In this document: in pieces, positions 24,354 to 37,800 of the stretch
How positions within the stretch are numbered: the stretch's first letter is position 1
Layout of the letters: the number at the start of each line of letters is the position of its first letter
Assembly (NCBI RefSeq): GCF_020520425.1
Contig: NC_079492.1
Coordinates: 116,223,157 to 116,287,156, forward strand
Direction: 5' to 3'
Source of the DNA: Spinacia oleracea
Lineage: Eukaryota > Streptophyta > Magnoliopsida > Caryophyllales > Amaranthaceae
DNA: 64,000 nucleotides
The notes under the pieces: model-generated
Databases searched by the model: none
Seen by the model: the letters and a program-made list of their open reading frames with translations, nothing else
Told to the model about the DNA's origin: nothing
Position numbers and translations under genes: made by a program

Positions 24354-26442
24354 CGGAGTCATCACCAAACTTTTTAAGGGACTGTTTGGAAAGACCATGA
24401 CTCGGATAAGGCAACTGGACTCGAAAACCGAATAGAGATCCGGATTCAAGAACGAGGCACTTATTTAGAATGATTGCAAACTTTGGTGAATTCAAGACAA
24501 GGATCTCCTTCGCGTAGAAAATCCTAACACTAGTTTAGGCGGCTTTGGCATGCATTTAGAACATAGAATTTGCTAATTTGTTGGTGATCGCTTCACTTTA
24601 ATCAAATTTAGGGAACCTAAGTCAGTTGTCCAAAAATTATTTTGCTTTAAGCGTGATCGAACTGTGTATGTTGTTTGTTTAGCATGTTAGGTGATGAAAG
24701 CAATAAACATGTAAAGCAAATCATCACAATAAATAGTATAGGATGCATAAAAGTAAAATTCTACACCACCTAGAATGGGCTAGGTGTAAAATTGAATGAA
24801 TTGTAAAGGTACGGAATTGAAATAACGATTAAATAAGCAAGCTAGAGCATAAATAATCGAAATTGCAATATAGGAATTGAAAGGTGCAATCTTGAAAATT
24901 CAAAGGGGAAAATCTTTATTCAAGTATGACATGTCCCTTGAATTCAATTTTGTATGAATCTAACTTTAAAGTGAGGTTGCTCATTAAAAAGTATCATTGA
25001 TTTTAAACTTGAAGTAAAATACTGAACTTGAATATTGAAATTAGCAGGCTAAATATTCAAAGATTAGAAAAATCATGCTAGAAAAATCTCATCTTTGATA
25101 TACTCCAAGACTTGAAATTGTTCTAATTTTAAAGAGAGTTTGTCCTTATTTAAATACCCTTTAACATTGAAATTGAATATCGAACATGAAACTTGAAGTT
25201 CATGAAACATCCTTGAACATTTGCCAAAGTTAGGGCTTTTGTAAAAATTATATGATAGATTGTTGTAAAGAGTATTTTCAAGAGTAAAATCCCATTTACT
25301 AATAATGATTTTCGAAAACAAGTAGTAAAGATTGAAACTTTGAAATTGAAAATGGAGTATGGAAGATCATTTGAAGAGAATTTCAAGAGTGAAATCCCTT
25401 CAAAGATTACTCCTTTGTTGCATTTCCTAGTTCACGTGAGTATGAACTTACTTGAACATCCATGGATTACTTGTAAAACTGAAATTAGAAAGGCAGAAGA
25501 TTAGATTTGATAGAATACTCGGAAATGTACCTAAACTTAGGTGTTGGTTAATTTCCAAGCTTGGACTCCCAAATTTCTTAAGACGTTAGAACATTGAACT
25601 TGTATTTTGAAGGGTTTGTATGATTGTGTTTTGTAGAGCTTTGATTTAATATTGGTTTTGTGTTTCGAAATGTGCAAGGCTTAACTGCTAGAAATTGTAT
25701 GTTCTTGCCCCCCTTTTCTTCGTGGAAAATGGGGGGTATTTATAGGGAAAGATTATGGGGGTAGGCTGATTAGGGCCCTGCGCCAGGCGTTGGTGTTGCT
25801 TGCATAAGGACAGTTGTGATCGTCCTTGCGCTTTGGCGGTTCGCAAAGATGCTTTTTACTATTTCCGTCCTTTTTGCTTGGAGGTTAAGGAATGGATTTA
25901 CGTCTTTGAAAGTGATGTTTTTGAGGAGTTTCACAGGATTTCTGATTTGCACGGGGTTTTCTTGGTTTTGCGGGCCGGCACCCAGAATGCTCAGCTTGTG
26001 GGTCAGCGCCCGAATTTAACATGCTTTATTATTTTGAGTGGAAACGTGCCTCAGAGACTAATTGTGGTATCTGTTTCGTGAAATTGTACGTGGATTTCGA
26101 AATTGTATTTTGGAAATGTGTTTGAGCTTGAATTTGAGTCCGAGGTTAGGATCTGGACCAAAGGTATGTATCTTTAAATTGGAAGTTCGGAATAGAAATC
26201 GAATTTGGGGATTGAATTTGCATAGCCTTGAATTAGGAATTAGACTTGGAATTTTGGAGTTAGAATATATTTGAATTGGAATTGTGTTTGCTTTGAAACT
26301 TGTACTTTAGTTTTGAACGAAAGTTCGGAATTGAATTTAATTATGTCCTGTACAACCGATCGCTTGCACATAGAAATCAATCGCCTAAATCTATTGGCAG
26401 TATCATCATTGGACTCTAGGGGAGATACGAATTAGGTGTACA
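24354..26442 (-). mobile_element. Decayed LTR-like block, possibly Tat/Ogre-type
   Basis: Three points suggest an old minus-strand LTR. At 26417-26441, GGGGAGATACGAATTAGGTGTACA resembles the reverse of the LTR start at 57946-57970 (GGGGACAAAAGTAGGTGTCTACA). At 25737-25744 TATTTATAG matches the TATA position of that LTR. At 24352-24371 the minus strand reads TTTGGTGATGACTCCG, like a damaged TGGCGACTCCG primer site. Around 25780-26005 there are eroded GCGCC..GGCGTT pieces like the palindrome module. Borders are uncertain. Frames here are chance. Confidence 0.4.
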
Positions 26443-27121
26443 CACATACCAATTTGATGGGACCACAATTAAACCTGATAAAAAACTGCATACACAGTAC
26501 AAAACATTTCAAGTGTACATTTTGAGCCCGACTTACCCAAATGAAAACGTTTGACAAACTACAAATAAATCTTGCCTTGGTAAATCACCCATAAAGAAAT
26601 GGTGGACTTCATAACTTTATTTGAATTCGACTTTAAACTTCCATGGCTTAATTAAGGTACCTCAAATACGGAAAAAAAAAATTTAATGTTTGTTAATCCT
26701 GAGCACCTCCATTAACGTCTTGAATAAGTATCAAAATCCTGAGCTCAGAATTCTTGTATAACTTTCATCAAAAACAATTTCCTGCTTTTCTTGCTTCTTA
26801 AGAGAAATGAGAAGTGACCAACCGCGTCTGAAGTTTCAAGCAAAACAAAATAGGAAGCTCTGGAAGTCCCTGTTTTGTTCACAACACAAGAACCATTGTT
26901 TTATGGATGGTCACCTGGTCGGTATCCTTTGCATCTGTGATACGCAAAGCAGCGAAAGGAGAGATGGATTCCATCAATGAGGCCTTCTTAGTTCTTACCC
27001 TCACATTGTTATGCACAGTACCAAACACAAGATAACTGAGAATCTACTGCACCTGACTGGAAACTAATAATGAGATTCTCAGCCGAAAAATGCTCTTGTA
27101 TCATGTTTGGGACCAGTTTGT
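26443..27121. other. 3' flank of the nardilysin-like gene
   Basis: AT-rich sequence that must include the 3' untranslated region of the minus-strand peptidase gene. No other gene or repeat ends seen. Confidence 0.45.
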
Positions 27122-28753
27122 TTAACAAAAACTCGCATAGAACTTGGAAGACTTCTTGTACGCAATGAAGTCGTCAATGACTTCCACAGACTTTGTCTGT
27201 GCTTCAGCCTCTTTTAAGTCGGTGTTGCAACCCCATACTCGGATCGCAAGCCTCCGGCGCTTGGGGGATTCCCTCGCGAAATATGTACTACACCAGTCAA
27301 TTAGCTCACTTTTATTTATGTTCCTCACAATTTGTGCCAGCTTTTCTTCAAAATCGAATAGATACCTGAAGATTGACCATTTTGAATGTCAAACAACCAA
27401 AAAAAAAAAATGCTGTTAACCATGAAAGGAAAAGGAAGACAACAATAGAATCAGATGCGTAATCTACCACTAGAATATTCTGGCCTGATTTCATGAAGAT
27501 AAAAAGTTCATATTTTACACAATCAATCAATATCAAACAAAGGTTACACCGACACATGGGTACTCAAATACCAGAATCATCTACCGTCTACCGATATCCA
27601 AAGGTAACACAAAGCAGGGCTTAAACGGCAGCAGAGTGTAAACTGTAAGGTGGACATTAGCTGCCACAGCCTGAAGCACGTCCAAGGTATGAGTCCCATT
27701 CCCCCCTTCCACCAAGAAACAGTTACATATATCACCTTAAATGTAAAATGGCATACCTCTGATCTGTAATTTCATTCCAAAAACGGCTAGTCTCGCACGC
27801 CAATGATGTATCTTTCTCTTGCAATTTTGCAATTAACCCACTTTTATAACTCTCAAAGGATCCATCGTCAAGTCCTTCCTGCAACACAAACAACACAACC
27901 AAGATATTAGATTAAATGCAGATGAATCATTGTTACAAGTCAGCGAGTTACCAAGTTAAGCAAAATCCTCAATGCAGAATCACGCCAGCACAACTACAAA
28001 ATAATCCATGTGGTTTGGTTCATAACTTCATGAATTATCCAAGAAGGAACGGCAAACCCATGCTTGCTCAACAATAACTCCTTCAAGGCCTACTATCATG
28101 CTGACATTTGTCAGATGTAGGGACAAGGGTAATGTAGGCAAGTCACTGTCAAGGGCAAGCTTTGGGAGCAGACGGGCAAGAACTTGGGAAACCATTATGT
28201 ATTATTCAGTGAATAAAGTAGTAAAAACTTTGCTCCACTGGACATATTGCCGAAAGTTTTGTGTCAATTGTGTGTGTGGTGGTGTTTCAACTCCCAAGTT
28301 CGATCCTTATGCTGCATATTCCTTTTACACTTTCTTTGTTGTTCTTTCTTCTTTTATTCTCTTAAAACTTATTAAAATCTTTGGCTAAAATCCGTGTGTA
28401 ATATTACGAAAAATCCTCCCTATAAATAGCATATTATTACAAAAAAATCGGAAATACCATATTTAGTCTTTGTTTATTTATATGAACTTTCAAAATTATT
28501 ATAAATAGAATTTTGATATTCACTTTTTAGCCCCAACGACCAATTTCCTGGCTCCACCACTGATCACTGTAATTATGTTAGAGCGAATATGAGCCTATGA
28601 GGTGGCAACGAGTTCATTAGAGATGAGTGGAAAAACTGTGATTGTAATAAAGGGAAGGAGAGGATTAAAAAAGTAGACATTTAGAAAATGTGATTTAATT
28701 TCTCTGTGTGGCGGAGAATCTAAGCCTCTAGAATGCTCAGAGCTTATGTGATC

Positions 28754-28827
<74 letters not shown>

Positions 28828-31800
28828 AACATCACTCTCTTCTTCTGATTTCTTCCTTTTTTCTTTAATTCCTAATTATTTCCTATGTAATGGACTAAAT
28901 CAAAATGGCTCTTAAAACCTCTTCCTTTCCTTTCCATGAACCCCTAGAAGACGGTCGTCCCTTTGTCGTCCCGTTATCGCTTTTGGGTCAATTGAAAACA
29001 ACTTCTCTGCAATTGCAGGGGTAAGGTTGCATACACCCGACCCCCCCTTACACCGCTTCTTGCGGGGGCCTCTTTGAGACAATGGGCTAATGATAATGAT
29101 AATGATGATCTCAATTTATTTTAGATACTAGCTCCACAACTCAAGCCCGTTGTAATGAAACAACTCCACTAGAAGTCGAGCAACCTAAAACAGCAGTAGG
29201 TCTATAGCAGAAGATGGGCCAGAGGAAACATTAATTAATAAGTTCACAAGCTGGGCAGGTTTCAAGCTCCAACTCTGTAAACTACGGAAAAATATAAGCT
29301 TAAAAATAACGACTGAGCTGGGTGAATCCGCATATTCCACACAGCTGCAGATAAGGGGGCTTCACACATTTGTAGTTGTCCTCCGTTCTAATTTAAGGAT
29401 TCTTTCTTCATGTCGAGAAACTTTTATTCTTTTAAACTAATTTACATTTTCCAGATCAAAAGCCCAAACATGAAAGAGAAAATGGAGTAGGACCTCAAAG
29501 TAAAGAAAGAACCAAAGAATACAGAGCAGGCAGACGACTGAGAAAGAGTCAAAGAAGGTAAGGAGGAGGGGGATCCAAAGAATGAAGGATGACTTCTGGG
29601 ATAGGGCTACAGGTCTGCAGTAAACTTGTGTTGGCCGTGAAATAATTATGGAAACATGTTGCTTCTGCACAGAAAATAATCCAATATCTTTAGGGGCCGT
29701 TTGGTTCGCACGAGGTAAAGGGAATGAAATCAACAAAGGGAAAAAGAAGGAAAGGAAAGCAAAACCCTTTGATATTAGTTGTTGTTTGGGTAACACTTGT
29801 CATTCCACGTCTTCTCTTTCTTCACCAATGTTCAACTTCATTCTCCTCCCTCTTATGGTCCCGCTACCTCCTCCTCCATGTTGAAGCTTCCGCCGTCCCT
29901 TTCCCAGATTCCGATGTCCCTCTCCTAGCTGTCGCCCCCTGTCCCGCTTCCACTGCCGTCGATCTTCTCCCTTCTCTAGCTTATTATTTCACAATCTCCT
30001 TGGTAAGATTTGATGTTTTAAAGGTTGGATCTGTAGTTTTTATGGTCGAATTTGACCATGAAAGGCATAAATAGCAATATAATTCCATTCTTCCATCAGA
30101 ATTGATTTTCTTTTTTCGAAATATAGGATTGTGGATTTTTGGGTTGGCGGTGTTTGAGCTGGTTTTCGGTACGGAAAGGGTTGTTTCGGGTGGTTGTTGG
30201 GTTTGGGTGGTGGGTCGGCGATGTTGCTGGGTTTGGGTGGTGGGTTAGTAATGTTGTTGAGTTGAGGTGGTGGGTCGGTGGTGTTGCTGGGTTTGGATGG
30301 TGATCCGACGGTGGCTTGGGGTGGTGTTATAAGGTTGGTTGTGAAGTGGAGAGGGGTGGTTTCAGGTGGGGTGGTGTTATAAGGTTGGTTGCGAGGTCAA
30401 CGGTGAAGGTGGTTTAGGTGGTGTTATAATGGTGGTCAATGGTGGTCAATGGTGGTCAACGACTTTGGGGGTGTTGAAGGAAAGGGAATGGAAAAACCTT
30501 GTGTGTGTGTGTGGGGGGGGGGGGGGGGGGGGGAATAGGGTATCAATCTAGAGGCATTTCGAGGTAAGTGGAAAAGAAAAGAGGATAAAGGGAATGAAAA
30601 AAAAATCGCCAAACAAACAACCAAAAATGGAATCATACAAGTTCATTCTCTTTCCCTTTCCTGAAAACCCCCAACCAAACGCCCCCCTTAGTCTCTAAGT
30701 CTGGTAGTTATACTTGTCTGCTAGTTATTTGTCTATACACCAGAGAAAGACTTAACTGACAAAAGTGAAGTAAGCTGAGTCCTAAAAACAGATAACTGAA
30801 CTTCAGATCCTCAAACTAATTTTTGGTAGAACTTTCGGTCCAAATTTCGGTATTAACTCTATATCTCCAAGGAAAAACACAGAATTTGTCAAGATTACAT
30901 AGCAAAAATCCGGGAAAAAGCTTGCTTACCAGCATATCATTCAGGCCATCAATAAAGTTGTCTATCCTCCCTTGCAAGTATACAGGGTTGTACTTGGAAG
31001 ATTGAACGCTGAAACAGTAACCAAAGACACGGTATGTTGTACGTGGGCTGCATTCAACAGTATAACCAAGCTGCTCCTTCGTCCTATTATTCCAAGTTAA
31101 AAGAGGCAAATAAAGGGAAAAGTCAAATGACATGACATGAATGGTAACCAGAACTAAACCAAGCCTGCAATGCACCTCAAATCAGAAACAGCGAGTAACA
31201 AATACTTGCAGAAACCGTGAATAATAAATACTTGCAGAAACGCCTGACATCGATGAAGTTTGATACCCTTGTATCAAAAGATCCCTACCTTAGCTGATTA
31301 AAAAAGGGCTCTTGTATAATCTCATCAAACAGATCAGAGAAACCTTTCTGTCTAAGTGAATCCACAGCATTTTCCGGCTCAATTTGGTAATAAAGCTGCG
31401 GAATATACCCAAACACCCGAAAGATGGCATGAGAAAGCAACAACCATAAAAAATAAAAATAAAAAACCGGGCTTGACGCTAAAAGGATACAAAGTACTGG
31501 GAAGTCTATTGTCCATTTACCTCAACTACAGAGTTTACTTCAAGCTTATTTTTTACACGGACATCTTTAACGAGATTTGCTGCAGAAGGAAGGCATAACA
31601 CTTGGTCCTTATGCCTCATCTCCACAGGAATTGCTGGTACCGCAAAGTAGCTTTTAAATGTGTTCGATACATTGACGGCTTCTTCTTCTAGTAAATTACC
31701 ATGACAGAGGCCTTCAAAATATAACTGGAGAAGAAACAAGAATAGCCAATAGGCCAAATCAGTAATCCCACAGACATAATTTAGTGTTTGGTAAATGTTA

Positions 31801-34800
31801 CCTGCTAAGCAACTTCACCTGAAAGCTTCAAGTACAGATATTTCACACTTCCATTAATATCAATTATCTAAAGGTGCAAAAATTCTGCAATGCAAATAAA
31901 AAACATTTTTTCTTTCCTTTCATACACAAACCACAAATTTACTCGGTAGGATTTCCTTTCCTGATCTTAAAACTGTCTTAACAGCTGGAATTGGAATGGA
32001 TTTAAAATCTATCACTTAGTTGTTAGATATTTTTTCACCGCCTCTTCCTTGGTTGAACTTCTATGAGTTGGTTTATAACTTTATATAGAACATCCCGTAA
32101 AAGCCAAGACACTACAAGCAGCTTTGAAAAAAAGAATGCAGAAAGTCAGAAACTTGATTGGTGGAGAGCAGAACATGGTTCTATTGTCCGTGATTGATGT
32201 AAATTGAAGCAACCAAAGCAGGGAATCTTTCAGGGAAAGCATCTGGATGCCAAATACTTTTTTAGGGGACAGCTGTGCTGCAGACTGCAGTTGACGCAAC
32301 ACGCCAACACCCATTCTTGTTAAGTTTCGTCGATTGAACTAAGCATTATAGTCTCAGGGAATGATAATTCGTGCTCTAATTTATATAATTATATATGACC
32401 AACATGCCTATCAGTGTTCTATTACTTCCTTCCAAAATAAAAATATTACTTAGTTTCACGATATAATAGGTTTTAGAAAAGCACTGCAACTTTTCTACTT
32501 CACCCTCCAATTTTCCTCACCATTTTATGCAATATAAAGTGCCTTGAGAAAAATATTTTAGCCCAAATTAACCTTCTTTTTCTAGATCTGAGAACACCTA
32601 TATCAGTGTGCAACAACCTTAACCACCCTGTAATATAAAATGGAGGGAATATAAAACTAAAAATTAAAATTATAAGAATTACCAGTCATATTCACAATTT
32701 TCATACCTGGGAAAGAAGCTCTGGAATGAAATCCTGTAACTCAGCAAGGGACAAATCAGCTAAACACTGTAGCTTATCGTCTACATCCCAATAAGCTTTG
32801 CAAAGGATTTGCAATCTCAGGTATGATGCGTGGTTTAAAGGCTTCATATTTGTGTTCCTCAAGTTCCTCGCCATATTCTCTTTAATGACCTACAAAGTTC
32901 CAGGAAACACATCTTAATTACTTGTGTCTGTAAATAGGAAAGCTCAGAATTGGGTGAAGTTCTTTGAATCTGCATTGACTTTTTACTTTTTCTTTCATTA
33001 AGGAGTGGTGGAAGAGGGAGCAGGATCCAAAAAGTTTACCTTAAATCGATCATCTTTTGGTGAAAAGGACTTTGCTACAGCCAGTATCTTAGAAAGTAGA
33101 AGTGAAAGCTTTTCACTGAACCCATAAACTTTTAGCTCAAGTTTGTCGCCAAAAACAGAGATTGAAGTTTCTAACTTGGCTATGCTGGCCTACATGCAAA
33201 GGAAAAAACTGGCCCTGTTAGAAACCCAAGACGGAAGAACTGAATCATACTTCTCAACAAGTCGAGAAAGCCTCAGTTCAAGAGTTAAAACCCCTGCCTT
33301 CAATGACAATGAAACTATGCTCAAGTACCAAAAATTCAGATCAGCAGTACTAATCCTATTTGCAACACAAGCGAAAACACACACAAAAAAAAAAAAAAAA
33401 ACAAAGAAGCAAACATTTCTAAAATAATCAGCTAACATCACAACAAATGAGTCAGCTCTTCCTCGGAAGTTGGAAATAATGAAATAGTGGAAAATAAAAC
33501 TCCAAAAGGCTAGAAAGTGAAATTTTCAAGTAAAGAAAATTTCAAAGCATCATGACAAGTACAACAAGGCTAACCTGGTAAATAGTTTCATTCAGCTCGT
33601 CTTTCAAAAGTCGAACAAACAGTTCAGTCAAGAGACAGTTACGCACACTTGCATAAGCACCCTTTAAATTGATACGGAAATATGTATTTGCACGAGGAAG
33701 TTTAAAGATCCTATCGAGCTTGAACCAGAGTTTCATCAACGGTTCATCAAGTACACATCTAGGACAAGATTCATCAGCAATTTTTTCTGACATTTTATCA
33801 GCATGCACAAGGAAGTCAACTGGAATGAACTCGTTCTTTGATGGCATATGTAATGATCCATCTATTGCTGGAGGGTCCCTCCACAAGTCCATCATAGATG
33901 AAGCAATATCTTCCTCAGTGTAGTTTGCTCCAAACCATGGCTCACACAAGACATCTACAGCCGGGATACCGAAATAAAACGAGGAAAATTAAGTATTTCA
34001 TTGAACTTACATAACCAAAATCAAGCAATATATACCAGGAACTGTATAACCTGAACAGAAAGAAACCCACGAAGAGCAACAGTTCAAATAATAGATGCCA
34101 TCATTTTTCATCAAGAAGGATGTCTAGCCGCCCTCTCCTCTCTCCCTCCTCTCTCAAACCCTAGTCCTCTAACAACGAATTTTTAGGGGGATTCAGTCGG
34201 TTTATACCGGTGGAAAGCCCCAAATTTTAAGTTTGTGTCTATTTTTTTGCTTTGTTTTGTTTCTAGATCGACAATAATTCTTCCTCCTCGTGTGAGGAAC
34301 ATTTCTCCCTCGAAAGACAGGGATTGTTCTCCTCTCCTTGCGAGAGACTTTTCTTTTTTGTTGTCTAATTTCCAGGATCGCAGATCTGAAGAACTACCGT
34401 AAAATTGGTTCATTGGAACAAATTTATATGGGACCGCAACAGGTATCAAATTTTCGAATACGTTCAGATGAATCATATGAAAATCATCCTCACGGCTACA
34501 ACAACAAATCGTTAGATTGTCTCTCCAAAAACGTTGTGTATTCCAGCGACATGTGCGGGAGATGCGACACATTGCAAGACCTCCTCGACGATCGTAGTTA
34601 TGATGACGGAAAGCTTTGTTTGATTCAATTTGCTACGTATTTGTTAAAGTTAGATTTCCTTTGTAGATGTCGTATACCTTTTTATTAATGAATTGACTTT
34701 ACTATCAAAAAAAGGAGAAGGATGTCTATATTACCTCCGGATTTGTCAAAGGATTTGGATAATAGGTCAACCCTCATATTGTCTGGGGTGAAGAAATTGA

Positions 34801-37800
34801 GAAGGAATTTTATCTTCTCAGCATCCCAGTCTTCATATGCATATTCACCATAGATTACATGCTGTGGTGGATATGTAAGCAAGTTTGCTGCAACGAAAAA
34901 GGCAGGCAAATATCAAATAACATAGTGAGGATTAAATTACCCAGTTGAACTAAATAAAAAAGAATTACAGTTATCCACTAATCCATCCCACAATAACAGC
35001 AACACCAGCTACTCATAAATAGGGAGGTCAGGTTGTAAGAAAACTTAACAGACCTTTGGAAGGTCAAGCAGTAAGCAAAGTTCGCAGATATTCATATAAT
35101 CATTATCATCTTTATCCCCCACATAAACTATAGAACATTCCCTTCCCTCCCTTACTTTTCCAAAGAACCAGAAGTGTAGCCTTTGTATCTTATAAAAGAA
35201 AATACGAAGTATATACATTGGCACACTCGAACAAAAACTATATCCATGATTCATGGATATGGCCATACAGGTGAAAGCCTCAGATACAGATCCAAAAGTT
35301 GAGCCGGAATATTCTTAACTGGGAGATTGATAGATAGATAGACTACCATCTTCCATAATATTTATGTTCAATATCACACACAAACAACAGTTAGAAGATA
35401 AATCTAGTAGCAAAAACCTGCAAGTTCAGCAGCATAATCATCCTGCGGCTGTTCCTCAGCAAACCTAAATTCCATATTTCCAATATCCTGGAGTTCCTTA
35501 AATATCCAGTCTTCAGGAGGAGCTTGGCGCAGTAGTTTGAGGTATTGATACACAAATCCAATAACCTCATAGATCTGCTAATTTGATATTGCCGTCAAGG
35601 GAAGGAGAAAAAGGGGAAACATCAGATGGCAAAACCAATTATAAAATGAGGGAGGAACATAACAAATATTCAGGAAATACACTCGCAAGAAACAACTGAA
35701 CCTTGTCCAATCCAGAGTCTGTAAGGTTTATAGATATGCCAAAAATATAGGCTAAAGAAGATCTTTGCATTCCATCATCTCCAACACCAGCTGATATAGA
35801 TGTTATCCATCCTTTACTCTTCAAAAAGAAATGCAAGCTTCCGCTTCCCTCTGAAACAAAATAAGAAATACATAATGGAACTCCATGTCTAATACACTAA
35901 GAATAAACTGGATTGATTTTTTAAATTCTTCATCTGCAGGACTGCAACTACTAAACGAGGAACGAAAGGGAAACAGACTGATGGACGGAAGAATTTCCAA
36001 AAACAACAGAAAAGGAACAAAGAGTTGAAGCTAAAAATCTTTATGACTGGGAAGGAGAGAGCGAGGTGGGGTGGGGGTGATGGATGGAAGATTTGCCAAC
36101 AACAACAGAAAAGCAACAAAGAGTTGAAGCTAAAAATCTTTGTGACTGGGAAGGAGAGAGCGAGGTGGGGGGGGGGGGGGTTGAGAAAAACGTAATCTTG
36201 ATTTACAGATCTGTACCACATTAAGTATACCAGCATACTTCTTTCACGAATAAATAAACACAATTCTAAACTTCCATAAGATGAATTATCACATTTATCA
36301 GTCAAAACTCAAAAGTACCACGCATCAAATTCTTACCATGTCCTATTAGATGAGCCAGGTAATCTTCAGACTTATTCAGATAGTATTTGCGAAGACATGG
36401 CAATTTCCATGATATCTCCAGGGTGTGAACATCTTTAACAGCCTCCAGTCTGTATAGCTTGCCAGCATTCCAGATAGGACCTTCGTAATTTATCTCCAGC
36501 CCCGAGGAAGGACCTTTCTTCACATCACTAAACAATTCTAGGACCCAACTCTGCAGTACATCAAGCGACTCTGCGATATTTGAAAGCAGTATAGTTAATA
36601 AAACAGAGAGAATGCACCACCCATTTATACAAGTTTACAAGAGAGAAAAACAAAGGCTTTACCTCCACCAATGATGACTAACTTCATAATTTCACCACAG
36701 TAGTTATCTTCATACATCTTCATAATTCTTTGTCGTATATCAATCCCTTTTTCCATAGCATCATACAAACTTTTCTTGTTGCCTTTTACAAAAAATAAAA
36801 TAAAGGTTAACTACAAACAAGGAAACAAAGACAAGGAAAACCCAGGTAAGGGAGAACAGAAAACTAACCCCAGAAGAATCTGTTAAAAGGATGACCAGGA
36901 ATAGAAGTATGGCACTGGAGTTGTTGAAGACGACAAGAATCACTTTGCAACGCTTGGTTAAACTCTACATTTAAATAACAGCAAGACAGAAAATTGTAAC
37001 AGCAGCACAAAAATTAAATATAGAAACTCCTGCAATATTTTAAAATAATTGCAGATCTCTAGTGTACCTGAATCAACTGCCAGTACCTCTCGATCCATGG
37101 CTTCATCTTTCACTAATGGTGAGATGTAGAACTGAGAAAACCTAGAATACAAAAGAAGAGTTACTGCAAACGCCAAATAACTAACTAAGATATCCTAGTA
37201 CAAGAATCAGAATCATTTAGTAGAGACAAGTTAGCAGCTCCTTATCCAGATCAATGATCTGATGTTCTCATCTATTAACATTCTAATAAAGGGACTAGAC
37301 TTCAAACATGACAAAGAAAATAGCATACTACAAACATCATTCCTTTCTTTCAAATAATGAAGGAAAATCCAGGGGCTAGTTTTTGACAATTTTTAACAAA
37401 TAAGATTAGTGTTTATTCCTTTCCTTAAGTAATAAGAAACTCTATGTCGCTTACTTGCTCAGGCATTAATAGAGTCAAGTATAGGTATAGACAAGTAAGA
37501 CACATAAAAGCTAAAGATATTAGGATGGAGATATTTCCTGGTATCCACATGGCTTCCATAAAACATAACCCCAATGTCAAAAACCTACTGCACAAGTTAC
37601 AAAAATTTCTTCACACGTAGACTGGCTTGTCTGCTAATTCTAGTGAAAATTCTTATCTCATGCCCATTTGTGAGTATACATTGCTGTCATTGCGTAATGT
37701 CTTCTTCTCTTTTCCTCTCTATTTGTGTGCTTCCTCTACGAATATGTTGTTGATTGGAATGACAAAGTAAAAAGGAAGTGTAGGGTACGAGATACAATAC

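Noticed and set aside
28733..28915. Open frames of alternating Tyr-Ile
   Set aside because: Pure translation of the (TA)n microsatellite.
34183..34572. Minus-strand open frame of 129 codons in nardilysin intron 11
   Set aside because: It lies inside the retroposon opposite to its poly(A) sense and has no recognisable protein features.
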